Assembly: GCA_001661515.1 (NCBI GenBank)
Contig: LUVW01000008.1
Location: forward strand, 377,232 to 441,231
Source of the DNA: Capniomyces stellatus
Taxonomy: Eukaryota; Kickxellomycota; Harpellomycetes; Harpellales; Legeriomycetaceae
Direction: 5' to 3'
DNA length: 64,000 nucleotides
Under the pieces are notes generated by a model. That model was not told the DNA's origin. It did no database searches and was given only the letters and a program-made list of their open reading frames with translations. The first letter of the stretch is position 1. Every line of letters begins with the position of its first letter. Shown in pieces: positions 55,759 to 64,000 of this stretch. The translations under genes were made by a program, and so were the position numbers.

Positions 55759-58050
55759 ATGATGCAAAGAGCGATAATATCCAGCAGAGGACTTGCGAGG
55801 CTTGGAGTTGCAAGAGGGCTAGCCCAAGTAGGAAGACTGAGTCTGATCAGATCAAAGAACATAAGCGATTCCAAGATTCTTGGGAATTTGAAGAGCGAAT
55901 TTATAGTAGGACAAAAGTATGCACGACTACTAAGCACCGGCAGAACGTTGTTAAGCAGTGTTAGCAATGCGAATGTATTGAAGCCAGAGGAGGAGGATGT
56001 GGTGGAATACACACCGGTAGCGTTTACAGAGTACGGGACAATCAACAAAAAGACAATAAAGGCAATAAGGACCGAGTTTGGGTATGACCATGCTTCCAAG
56101 GTGCAGAACAGCATTATTGAGCTTATACCAATAGAGGACGATCTGATGATTAAAGCAAAGACGGGTACGGGTAAAACGCTGGCGTTTTTGATTGCAGGTA
56201 TTGAGACATTGGTGAAGGAGTATGCAAGCGACATTAAAGGTAATGTCAGAGGCAAGCGTACAGGTATATTGGTTGTGAGTCCTACAAGAGAGTTGGCGTA
56301 CCAGATCAGTGAAGAGGCTCGTAAGCTAGTTCGCCATCATGGATTCAACGTGCATTTGTTGGTGGGAGGAGAGTCAAGCCGAGACCAAACACAAAAGATG
56401 CGAAATTATAGCCATGACATAATAGTTGGAACGCCAGGACGGTTGCTGGATATGTGGGAGAACAACAGTTTGTTTGGAAACTCTGCGGACAATACAAGAG
56501 TTCTTATTTTTGACGAGGCAGATATGCTGCTTGATCTTGGATTTCAAAAGGAGGTGAGCGAGATAATCAAAAGATGTCCTAAGGAGAGACAGACGTTTTT
56601 GGTGTCGGCAACAATGTCAAACAAAGTGCGTCAAGTCGCAGTGCAGGCGTTTGGAAAGCAGAACTTTAACATTTTGGATTGCGTTGATAAGGGAGACTCA
56701 AACACGATTCACTTGGTAAAGCAGAGGTATGTACAGGCCGAGTGGGACATGCACTATGCAGTTATTTACCATACCTTGAAGAAACATATGGAGAGACTGA
56801 ATAAGGAAGAGGGGAAAGGAAGTAAGATCATTGTTTTCTTGCCAACCACAAAGTCAGTCCAGATATACTCGGATGTTATCCAAGGGCTGTTTGGTAGCTC
56901 CAGATCATCGCAGCGCCCAGTCAGAGGAAACAGGGGAGGTCGTGGAAAGCACAACATGTCAAATGAGGGCGAGGTTGAGGTGTTTTGCTTGCACGGAAAG
57001 AAGGACCAATCGGTTCGATCAAGGATTTCAGCAAGATTTAGAGAGTTTGACACATCCAACAACAGATCAGCAATTCTGGTTACCTCAGATGTGTCGGCGA
57101 GAGGCGTGGATTACCCAGGAACAAGATTCGTTTTGCAGGTAGGAATTCCAAAGGGGCCAGAGCAATATATTCATCGAGTTGGACGTACAGGCCGTGCAGG
57201 GACAGTTGGTGAGGGAGTTATCATAATGTCAAAATCCGAGCTTTCGTTCCTAAGAGACTTGGAGAAGCACCAAGGAGCTGAGGTGCCACACTGCGAAGAG
57301 ACCGACACTAGTGTGATTTCAGGAATGCGCGAGGCTTATGAGTACCTCCAGCCTGTGGAGGAGGTTGAAGATGCTGACGAGGTGGGCGAGCAGAGAGCAG
57401 AAATATCTGAATCAGGGTCAAAGTATCTTGACGAAATGAAAGTTTTCCAAAAGAAGTTTGATATGGTCAAGCCCAAGATTGATGAGGATGATGTTGATCA
57501 GATGTACTTGTCGTTTTTAGGATTCTACTCTTCATGCGACATAATGAAGAACATTAGACCCGACCTGCTAGACAAGGAGATCCAAAGGTCGCTAGAACCA
57601 TTTGGAATCCAAGACCCACCACCGCTCCCCCAGGGGCTGCGCCCAATGTTTGGTGCCACCAGGAAACGCTACGGAAACTCTTCAGGCCGTGGCGGGTCAA
57701 GCAGAGGAGGATACAACTCCCGGGACAGCTACAATAACAACAACAACAGAGGCGGGTATAACAACAGAACAGGCTCAAGCTCGTACGAAGGCAATCGCTC
57801 CTCAGGCAGCCGCTCCTCAGGCGGCCAGCACGGATCTAGCTACTCATTCAACAAAAGCAGTGGCTCTGGATACAGCGATCGCAGCAACAGGTCAGGTGGC
57901 TACTCTAGCCGCGGTGGAAGAGGCGGATATAATTCGCAATCATCACACTCTGGCTATGGCGGAAACAGAGATGGCGCAAGCTCTAGCTCCGGCAAAAATG
58001 GGTTTGGGTCTCGACGCAACAAATCCAATGACGATTTTGACCTATTCTGA
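55759..58050 (+). CDS. MSS116: Mitochondrial DEAD-box RNA helicase, Mss116/CYT-19 type
   Basis: A single exon of 763 aa starts at an ATG doublet (MMQRAIISSRGLARLGVARG), a basic, non-acidic N-terminus typical of a mitochondrial presequence. Helicase motifs are all present: I AKTGTGKT (about 132-139), Ia PTRELAYQI, Ib TPGRLLD, II DEAD (252-255), III SAT, IV IIVFLPTTKS, V TSDVSARGVDYP and VI HRVGRTGRAG. The phrase LQVGIPKGPEQYIHRVGRTGRAG-like context and the RGVDYP variant fit the Mss116 group rather than Ded1. A C-terminal domain of about 110 residues follows, then a long Arg/Gly/Ser/Asn-rich tail (SGRGGSSRGGYNSR) that likely binds RNA. Family role: ATP-dependent chaperone for group I/II intron splicing and mitochondrial RNA handling. 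Codon usage drifts from G-rich to C-rich along the gene. Confidence 0.94.
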   Translation: MMQRAIISSRGLARLGVARGLAQVGRLSLIRSKNISDSKILGNLKSEFIVGQKYARLLSTGRTLLSSVSNANVLKPEEEDVVEYTPVAFTEYGTINKKTIKAIRTEFGYDHASKVQNSIIELIPIEDDLMIKAKTGTGKTLAFLIAGIETLVKEYASDIKGNVRGKRTGILVVSPTRELAYQISEEARKLVRHHGFNVHLLVGGESSRDQTQKMRNYSHDIIVGTPGRLLDMWENNSLFGNSADNTRVLIFDEADMLLDLGFQKEVSEIIKRCPKERQTFLVSATMSNKVRQVAVQAFGKQNFNILDCVDKGDSNTIHLVKQRYVQAEWDMHYAVIYHTLKKHMERLNKEEGKGSKIIVFLPTTKSVQIYSDVIQGLFGSSRSSQRPVRGNRGGRGKHNMSNEGEVEVFCLHGKKDQSVRSRISARFREFDTSNNRSAILVTSDVSARGVDYPGTRFVLQVGIPKGPEQYIHRVGRTGRAGTVGEGVIIMSKSELSFLRDLEKHQGAEVPHCEETDTSVISGMREAYEYLQPVEEVEDADEVGEQRAEISESGSKYLDEMKVFQKKFDMVKPKIDEDDVDQMYLSFLGFYSSCDIMKNIRPDLLDKEIQRSLEPFGIQDPPPLPQGLRPMFGATRKRYGNSSGRGGSSRGGYNSRDSYNNNNNRGGYNNRTGSSSYEGNRSSGSRSSGGQHGSSYSFNKSSGSGYSDRSNRSGGYSSRGGRGGYNSQSSHSGYGGNRDGASSSSGKNGFGSRRNKSNDDFDLF

Positions 58051-58624
58051 TTTTTAACCAATTGCCATCCAGCTTTATGCCGATACCCTTGATTACTACT
58101 ATTGTTTTAAACCAGCATTTTCTCGACGCTTTTACTTGACCTGCTTCCTTTTTAAATACCTTTATGCAAGTTATATCCTCATAGAACCTTTATTTTACTT
58201 TTACTTTTATTTTTAACTTTAGTTTTGGTTTTAGCTTTATTTTAGTCTTAGTTTTAATACAATACAATACAATTTATTTTACTTCAATCCGTCTTCTACT
58301 CACTCCAATAGACTTTAACGCTGAATATCAACACACCCGAGGTCCCAGACCTTTTGAATAATTTGGTATTAATCAAGTCCGTTTCTTGGTGCCTTTCTGA
58401 AAAAAATTTACTTGTTTTTGTTTCTGGCTATCAAGTGGGCCAGGTAATTTATAATAAGACCGGATATAAAACGGAAAATAAAGTTGAAGATAAAGTTGAA
58501 AAATAAAAAAAAGTAAAACTCAGCGTTGAATAGGGTAGAGTAAGGCAAACAGCTAAAGGCTAATGTTGGTAAAAGTATTATAAATCTGTGTAGACATGCT
58601 TGTCCACAGAGTTGAAAGATTTCA
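58051..58624. other. Convergent intergenic region
   Basis: Between the 3' ends of the helicase and Arc1-like genes. TTTTAGTTTT/TTTTACTTTTA-type repeats lie at about 58190-58255, followed by an AATACAATACAAT run. No gene is seen. Confidence 0.55.
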
Positions 58625-60260
58625 CTATTTCATTGGCCCTCCAACAATGGTTTGAGACTTGCAGGGCTGTGCACTGACAACCAACCGGTGCTCAACGTTT
58701 TCCTTATCTCTCCACGTAGCCTCCAGTAAATCATTAGTGATAAATCCAGGCTGAATCGTTTCCCAGATTTTCTTTTTAGGATTAAGTAGCTTTTCTGGCT
58801 CGTTTCCTTCGTACCCCTCGATTTCAACTCTGTCTCCAGGCTTGCTTCCAGCTGGCGGCTGGATCAGCTCTACTTTGGCTCCGTCAATGCTGTCCGCACA
58901 AAGCACCATTGCATGTGATTTTACTCCTCGCATAGTTGCTGGCTTCAAGTTACATATCGCGATTACATATCTGTTTTCCATCTGCTCAATTGGAATAAAC
59001 TTGACAAGCCCCGATACCACTGTTCGTGGTACCTCTTCTCCAATATCAATTTGTTCTACATACAACGAGTCGGCATCAGGGTGCTTTTCAACCTTGACTA
59101 TTCTTCCTACTCTCATGTCGATCATTGATGGTACAATTGGCGCATCAGGAACCACTACTGCTGGTGCCTTTTCCTTCTTTTCCTTCTTTGCTCCTTTTAC
59201 CTTCTCTTTTACTTGCTCAGCCTTCACTCCCGCCTTCTTGCTGGCATTTCCTGACAAGTCCAAAAGCTCCAACCCCGCGCTTTCTAGCTGCTCTTTAGAC
59301 AAACTGCTTTGGATTTTCTCAAACCATCTTGTAAAGTCCGCCAAATTTGTTCGCTTTTGATCTGAAAGTCCTTTCATATAAGCATGGATGTTTGCAAAGG
59401 CAACCAAATCCGCAACTGTAATTCCGTCAGAAACAAGATATGTTCGGCCCACCATCATTGCGTTCAAGCTCTACGTATATATTTATATATATATTTCTTT
59501 AAAGCAACTTTGCTTAATCGTAAAACTCGACACCATTTTTTTTCCCAGTAAATAGATAATAAGTCAAAAATAAAGTACAATAAAAAAAAACCATCATTAT
59601 AAAGCATATAACAATCAATCTCAAGCGCTAAATCAACCTACATTGACGAGATTCAATCTGTTGGCCGCCCCTGTTCTAGCCGACATTGTCATCCATTGAC
59701 AAACCTGCAGTACACAATATAAACAATATCAATATTTTGATGCCTGGGTCAACTTGAAACTTTTGAAAAGATCCACACTTTGCTCGAATTCTTAAAACAC
59801 ATTTCAAGTTTAAACAAGTATACGGCTTACCTCAGCCTTTTCAATCTCAGTTACCCCAGCTAGCTCTGGTTTGTTTTCAGAAACCAAAATCTGCACAGCT
59901 GTATTGACGCCCATTCCAAACACATCTTCGGCTTTCCCTTCGGATCCGAGCAAGGATAAATTGTTGAGCTACAAAGATGCATTTCGATCACACATTGTTT
60001 TTATACTAATGTTTTTTTTTCTTCCTCTTCATTCCACTTGCTAATGGTTCGGTTGCCTTGCTTTAGTGCGTTTTGACGTATCGCATTTTGTGTTTTAATT
60101 TTATTTTTAAAAGCTATCAAAGAAACCCAGCACATTCTTGTTTGCTAACATCAGTTACCTGTTTGGTTGCTACAACTACTTTTAGCGCCTCTTCTCCTAC
60201 ATTCAAGTGGCTTGCCACAAGTAGCAATGCAGATTCGTTTCCTCTAACTGTTTCTGTCAT
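58625..60260 (-). CDS. ARC1: Arc1/AIMP1-like aminoacyl-tRNA synthetase cofactor
   Basis: Four exons, complement(58625..59470, 59642..59704, 59831..59968, 60159..60260), all phase 0, give 382 aa. The first ~150 residues form a GST-C-like fold (YLVSDGITVADLVAFANIHAYM is the helical signature) that in yeast Arc1 docks MetRS and GluRS. A Lys-rich linker (KEKVKGAKKEKKEKAP) follows. The C-terminal domain is a complete EMAPII/tRNA-binding OB fold: MIDMRVGRIVKVEKHPDADSLYVE, RTVVSGLVKFIP, CNLKPATMRGVKSHAMVLCA and the EMAPII-like extension to KSQTIVGGPMK. Role in the family: delivering tRNA to the synthetases in the cytosol. The gene lies head to tail downstream of the ceramidase gene on the same strand. 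Confidence 0.95.
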
Positions 60261-60992
60261 CCTCTAGTATCTTGTATGTGTATCTTCTATTTATAATATC
60301 GCCGTTTCTCTTTTATTTTACTACTAAAATTGAAGCTATTTAACAAGGCTCTCAAGTCAATCTTTTTTTTTTACTTCAAATATCTTTGTAAAGTGATTTT
60401 TATTTTATTTTATTTTGTACTTTGGTTTTTTTTTTAATTGACTTTTCTTAATTAAATTAGTGGAGTGGGGAAGTTTGAGTCATTTTCTCGCTGTCATTTC
60501 TCATTGAATCGACCTTTGTTCTTGATTTTATACATTTTTTTTCAAATCCAGAAAAAAAGAAAAGAAATACAAAAAAAAAACAACTCGATAAAAATACAAC
60601 AAATGAATCTCAATAAATAAACAAAATACAACAAATGAATCTCAATAAATAAACAAAATACAACAAAAGAAAAATGCTAAATCAGCGATAAGGCAATTTA
60701 ACTGGGCGATACTGTGTGCCAGCTAATTATTCTTATTTTTAAAACTTTCGTTTAGCGCTAACCAACCTAATTTTGATGATCTTGCAGCAAAGCTTAGCTC
60801 GCAGTTCAAAATATAACGGCACTCGTATCCATACATTATGTGCGATCCATTATAATATATTGCAAAGTCAAGTTTAATCATTTAAATTTTTTTTTTTTTT
60901 AAAAAATTAATACATTTTTGTAGAAAAAAAGGCGTGTCTCTTGGCAATGTGCCATATATCAGTTAAGGGTGGCACATGTGCAAATAGACTTG
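60261..60992. other. Intergenic with a 32-bp tandem repeat
   Basis: This is the Arc1-like promoter side and the ceramidase 3' flank. It includes T- and A-runs (60362-60370, 60569-60580, 60890-60900) and the 32-bp repeat listed separately. No gene is seen. Confidence 0.5.
60591..60668. repeat. 32-bp tandem repeat, two full copies plus a part
   Basis: The unit starting AAAATACAACAAATGAATCT and ending CAATAAATAAAC occurs twice with no mismatch, and a third copy starts before diverging. Perfect identity suggests a recent duplication. It lies about 330 bp upstream of the Arc1-like start. Confidence 0.9.
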
Positions 60993-62616
60993 TTAATACT
61001 TTTTACTATAGGTCGAGCCGATCCTGGCTACACGTCGGATATATGGAAGAACTTTCATAAACCGCACCAGCTCATACTGACAATCTCTGCCTAGGTAAAT
61101 CAGTCTTAGCAGTTGTTGATGCAGGATGCCGCAATAGCAAGCAAAACCTGTGCCAAGATGCCAGTACCCATGTAGCTGTAAAAATGGATTAAACACAAAT
61201 GGCAGACTGTTTCTAAAAACCCGCAGCGAGTCGCAGAATATGTTGTCAACATTCCAAAGAAAGAAAGCTGCGGCAAAACTAGCTACGGTGTATCGAAGAA
61301 GAATATGTGTCTTTTCATAATTTGTTGAGTTCAAACCCGATATTATACGTTGGTGGTAAATGCCCATCAGGATGACGGTAACCAGCAAAATGCCATACGC
61401 CACTTGATGAAAAACCGGATCACCTAATATAATGTAAACGTATGTGACTATTGCGCAATATGCAAACAGCCCAAGCGGAACAAAGCTCTTGGGTAAATCT
61501 TTCGCATTGGCTTCGTACCTATAATAGCGTATCAATTTAAACATGTTGGTACTTTGTTAGCTTGGACTATCAGCCGGACTATATTAGTTAGCCAAGCGGC
61601 ACAATAGGTTGACGCAGTCCATTTAACTAAGTCACATTCTTAAATGTTTTGGTACTTGCGCGCAATAAACACAGATCGAGGTGGCGTATATCACTAAAAA
61701 AAAAAGAGATAATTTACAAAAATGTTTTAGTTTGTGGGTCTAGGCCAAGTTGTCATAATCAATGCCATATTTACACATGGCTTAAAAGAGCCGAGCTCGG
61801 TGCTAGCTAAAACAAAAGAAATACATACTTGGAAGTTCGTCAGCTAATTGCCAGTTGAATTTAAGAGTCATGTGGAACATGAATCTAGGGATATTTGGTA
61901 AAGAGAAAGCAAAACATTCAGCTCAATCGATTATTCAATCAAGCACAAAAAAATAGTTTATCGTAATTGTATGATAAGAAACAAACTACATACGACCCAA
62001 TCCCAACTAGGGCCATGCCAAGGTAACATGCAATAAACCTAAACTCCAATTTCAGCTCTCTTGATTTTCTTATTCCAAAACACGCAAAGAAAACTACAGT
62101 GATTGGCATAAGCAAAATTAGTTCGATTTTTAATTCTGGCAGCATACACAGAAGCTTTGCTTTGGTACGGAACACATACCATCACGTATTTCCCCCTTTT
62201 TGGTTTCTACCCAAACCAAGTCAAATTAAATCAGACAAACAGACCCACTTACTAAAAAACAGATTTGTAATAGTATTCCAGAATTCTACTACAAATGGCG
62301 AAACGGCATAGTTTTCCTAATAAATGTGCAGTTACTCGGTTAGATCACCCAATTTAGACGACTGCTGCCACCACTAATATACCATATGTACTTTGATAAG
62401 GCAGTTACCTCGCACCAATCTATGGTTGCAGTTCTATCAAATCCAAATATAAAAAGAGCGCCTTTCTTTTTAAAAAAAAATTCATCACTGATCCCACAAA
62501 AAAAACCCCTCACCACTTCCACGTTGTAAATGTATAAAACTATGAGCACACTTGTATTGAGAATCGCAAACAAACCTTTCGCCCCAGAACAATTGTGAAT
62601 TGTCTAAATTAGTCAT
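60993..62616 (-). CDS. ACER3: Alkaline (phyto/dihydro)ceramidase, ACER3/Ypc1 family
   Basis: Seven exons, complement(60993..61518, 61660..61693, 61829..61884, 61994..62093, 62253..62316, 62409..62433, 62576..62616), join in phase to 281 aa (human ACER3 is 267). The spliced protein reads in family order: FWGERTATIDWCEENYAVSPF, EFWNTITNLFF, RFIACYLGMALVGIGS, FMFHMTLKF, QLADELPMIYATSICVYC, DPVFHQVAYGILL, FFLWNVDNIFCDSLR and LQLHGYWHLGTG. The zinc/calcium site residues (DWCE...N, FH...L, the final H-x-x-WH pair as HGYWH) are present. It is a multi-pass ER/Golgi enzyme that hydrolyses ceramide to sphingoid base and fatty acid. The sixth intron needs a GC donor (GCAAGT at 61659) to keep phase and give ICVYCAYE, which aligns with IFVYCMFE of ACER3. 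Confidence 0.95.
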
Positions 62617-63756
62617 CTCTATTCGGTCTGAGACTTGATAATTTTGAAATGCACACCGTTATATTAATGTAGATATTTTTTTCGGCCCGACGTTATTTTC
62701 TCTCGCTTATAACTTATATCTCCCTTACTCTATTATATATATATATATAAACACTCTAGTAAAAGTCAATTCCAACTGATGGACTCGAGTAGTGGTTATT
62801 TGTATATCTTTTTTATTGAAATAGGTCCTTTACTTTTCGTTGTTCGCTTTAGTTATACCATAAAAAAGTTTCGAAATTTCTGTTTGACCCAGATATTAGC
62901 TTTTTCTACTTTTTTTTATAGATTTTCTGTGCATCAATCAGATTTGAGATTGGAATTTTAACTTATTTGTGTTTTTGTGTCGAGTTTTACAACTATTACT
63001 AATATCGAGGACTGATGGGTAAACAATGAGATCTGCCTTTTTAATTCGTGAATTTTTTTTTAGATTTCCTGCAAACAAAATGAATATTGCACCACCTCAA
63101 CTGAAATTAATAGGCATATCTGAAACTAAAGAAAATAGCAAAGTAAAGTGGCACGTTACCGCCACCTCAATGGTCGTGTAACTGGTATAATCACTGCTCA
63201 GCCAACTCATACGAGGCCCCTTCTTGATTTTGTCAATTCCAAACGAATGACATGGATATTGAAAAATGTGACTAAGTTTCTGAAATTTGTTGGTAAGTAG
63301 GGGGTTTTTTTTAGGTAAGATGGGTGTGAGTTCTGAGAATTTCGTCTAGGTTTTGTAGTAAGCCGCCCAAGATCAAGTAAAATGGTTTAGAAAAATAAAT
63401 CCTAGTCTTGGAACTACAATCAAATGTAATGGGGTTCACTACAATTCTAAAACAAAGTACATAACATACTTTTATGATACAGTTGATGTTTGGCCACGTA
63501 AATGGCCAAGTTTACAACGAATCAAAAGATACTCGTACTTTATTTGTATTTCTTTATTATTGCACCAAGTTCACATTTCAAGTTTATACATCCAGGCCAA
63601 AAGCCTCAGCTTCAGCTCAACCAGGTTTATAAAAAGCAAACTGCAGAGCATAAAAAGATATTTGTATTTGTTATACACTTAAAAATACGTCGGCCCCTGT
63701 ACATAACAAAGGGCGCACTTATTTTACAACGAGTAGGGGAAACAGGTTTTTGTACG
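62617..63756. other. Intergenic with a weak plus-strand exon-like stretch
   Basis: No gene is supported. Plus-strand 63127-63294 is open and reads GRVTGIITAQPTHTRPLLDF before a good GTAAGT site, so it could be an exon, but I recognise nothing. A (TA)n tract lies at 62733-62749. The plus-strand frame 63502-63798 is antisense noise near the SH3 gene. Confidence 0.4.
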
Positions 63757-64000
63757 CTAAATTGGCTCAATGATTTCAATGTAATTCTCCGGAACTAAAC
63801 CTACATCATCGCCCTTATAACCTATAACCCAACCATCGGCCTGCCTCTTGGTTACTATGATTATATCGCCTTGGAAAAACGAAAGCTCTGAATCGTTTTC
63901 AGCTTCAAAATCGTATAGTGCTCTGGCTTTTCCTAAAATACTTTCCTCATTTTTTGCATCATCATCGCTGAATTCGCTTAAATGGATGCTCTTGCTGAAT
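63757..64000 (-). CDS. SH3-domain protein, C-terminal part (runs off the window)
   Basis: The frame is open from the right edge of the window down to the stop at 63757-63759. It encodes an acidic stretch (SEFSDDDAKNEES) and then a full SH3 domain at the very C-terminus: GKARALYDFEAENDSELSF, FQGDIIIV, GWVIGY and GLVPENYIEII. ALYDFEAENDSELSF and LVPENY are the canonical ALYDY and PxxY faces. A terminal SH3 with ENDxEL and DGW resembles Nbp2/Skb5-type adaptors, but many actin-patch proteins share this layout, so I leave it unnamed. The N-terminus is outside the window. Confidence 0.85.
   Translation of the reverse strand, partial: FSKSIHLSEFSDDDAKNEESILGKARALYDFEAENDSELSFFQGDIIIVTKRQADGWVIGYKGDDVGLVPENYIEIIEPI

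Noticed and set aside
62100..62175. Upstream extension of ACER exon 4 (LLCMLPELKIELILLMP)
   Set aside because: It is an open frame but adds 20 residues that break the alignment; the acceptor at 62094 gives an ungapped match to ACER3.
1..64000. Transposable elements, CRISPR arrays, rRNA genes
   Set aside because: No transposase, reverse transcriptase or integrase motifs, no terminal repeats, no regularly spaced repeats and no rRNA-like blocks were seen by eye.

Overview
The window is nuclear DNA of a fungus. It is AT-rich, with many long A/T homopolymers, and has compact genes cut by short spliceosomal introns (about 65-510 bp, GT-AG plus two GC-AG). Gene content is fungal: a secreted M28 leucine aminopeptidase, an Lhs1/HYOU1 ER chaperone ending in HDEL, a PHO85/PCL-type cyclin, an Mss116-type DEAD helicase and an Arc1-like tRNA-binding cofactor. 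It also carries two genes absent from the model yeasts: Integrator subunit 2 and a taspase/threonine aspartase. That mix and the base composition suggest an early-diverging (non-Dikarya) lineage, possibly a zoopagomycote. The lineage is inference.

Layout. 1-6 kb: gene-poor, with a five-exon ZNHIT3/Hit1 zinc-finger gene (-) and one weak spliced candidate. 6-9 kb: Lhs1/HYOU1 (+). 9.4-12.1 kb: an 11-exon taspase gene (-), convergent with Lhs1. 12.4-13.4 kb: a tiny membrane ORF and a secreted, GPI-like Ser-rich protein (-). 15.4-22.3 kb: housekeeping genes for mitochondria and ribosomes, namely MPC2 (-), tRNA-Asp, mitochondrial uL13m (+), SDHC/Sdh3 (-) and RPL26 (-). 23.1-25 kb: secreted aminopeptidase (-). 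26.8-28.2 kb: spliceosomal SF3B4/Hsh49 (+). 28.7-36.2 kb: a single 7.5-kb open frame for INTS2 with a very long low-complexity tail (-). 36.2-41.2 kb: a 5-kb stretch with no confident gene, holding a few coding-like scraps. 41.2-47.7 kb: a large multi-pass membrane protein (+), a myristoylated SVIP-like p97-interacting protein (+) and a PCL cyclin (-). 49.8-49.9 kb: tRNA-Phe and tRNA-Leu, only 6 nt apart. 50.4-52.3 kb: a tail-anchored disordered protein (-). 55.8-58.1 kb: mitochondrial DEAD helicase (+). 58.6-62.6 kb: Arc1/AIMP1-like (-) and a seven-exon alkaline ceramidase (-). 63.8-64 kb: the C-terminal SH3 domain of a protein running off the right edge (-).

Exon structures were rebuilt by hand from splice sites, reading phase and family alignment. 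Several genes (taspase, ACER, ZNHIT3, aminopeptidase, SDHC, uL13m) join in phase across every intron, which makes them strong. There are no operons. Functional groupings are loose: nuclear RNA/transcription (ZNHIT3, SF3B4, INTS2, taspase), mitochondrion (MPC2, uL13m, SDHC, DEAD helicase), and ER/secretory or lipid (Lhs1, ACER, SVIP-like). No transposon, CRISPR array, rRNA or virus-derived gene was recognised.
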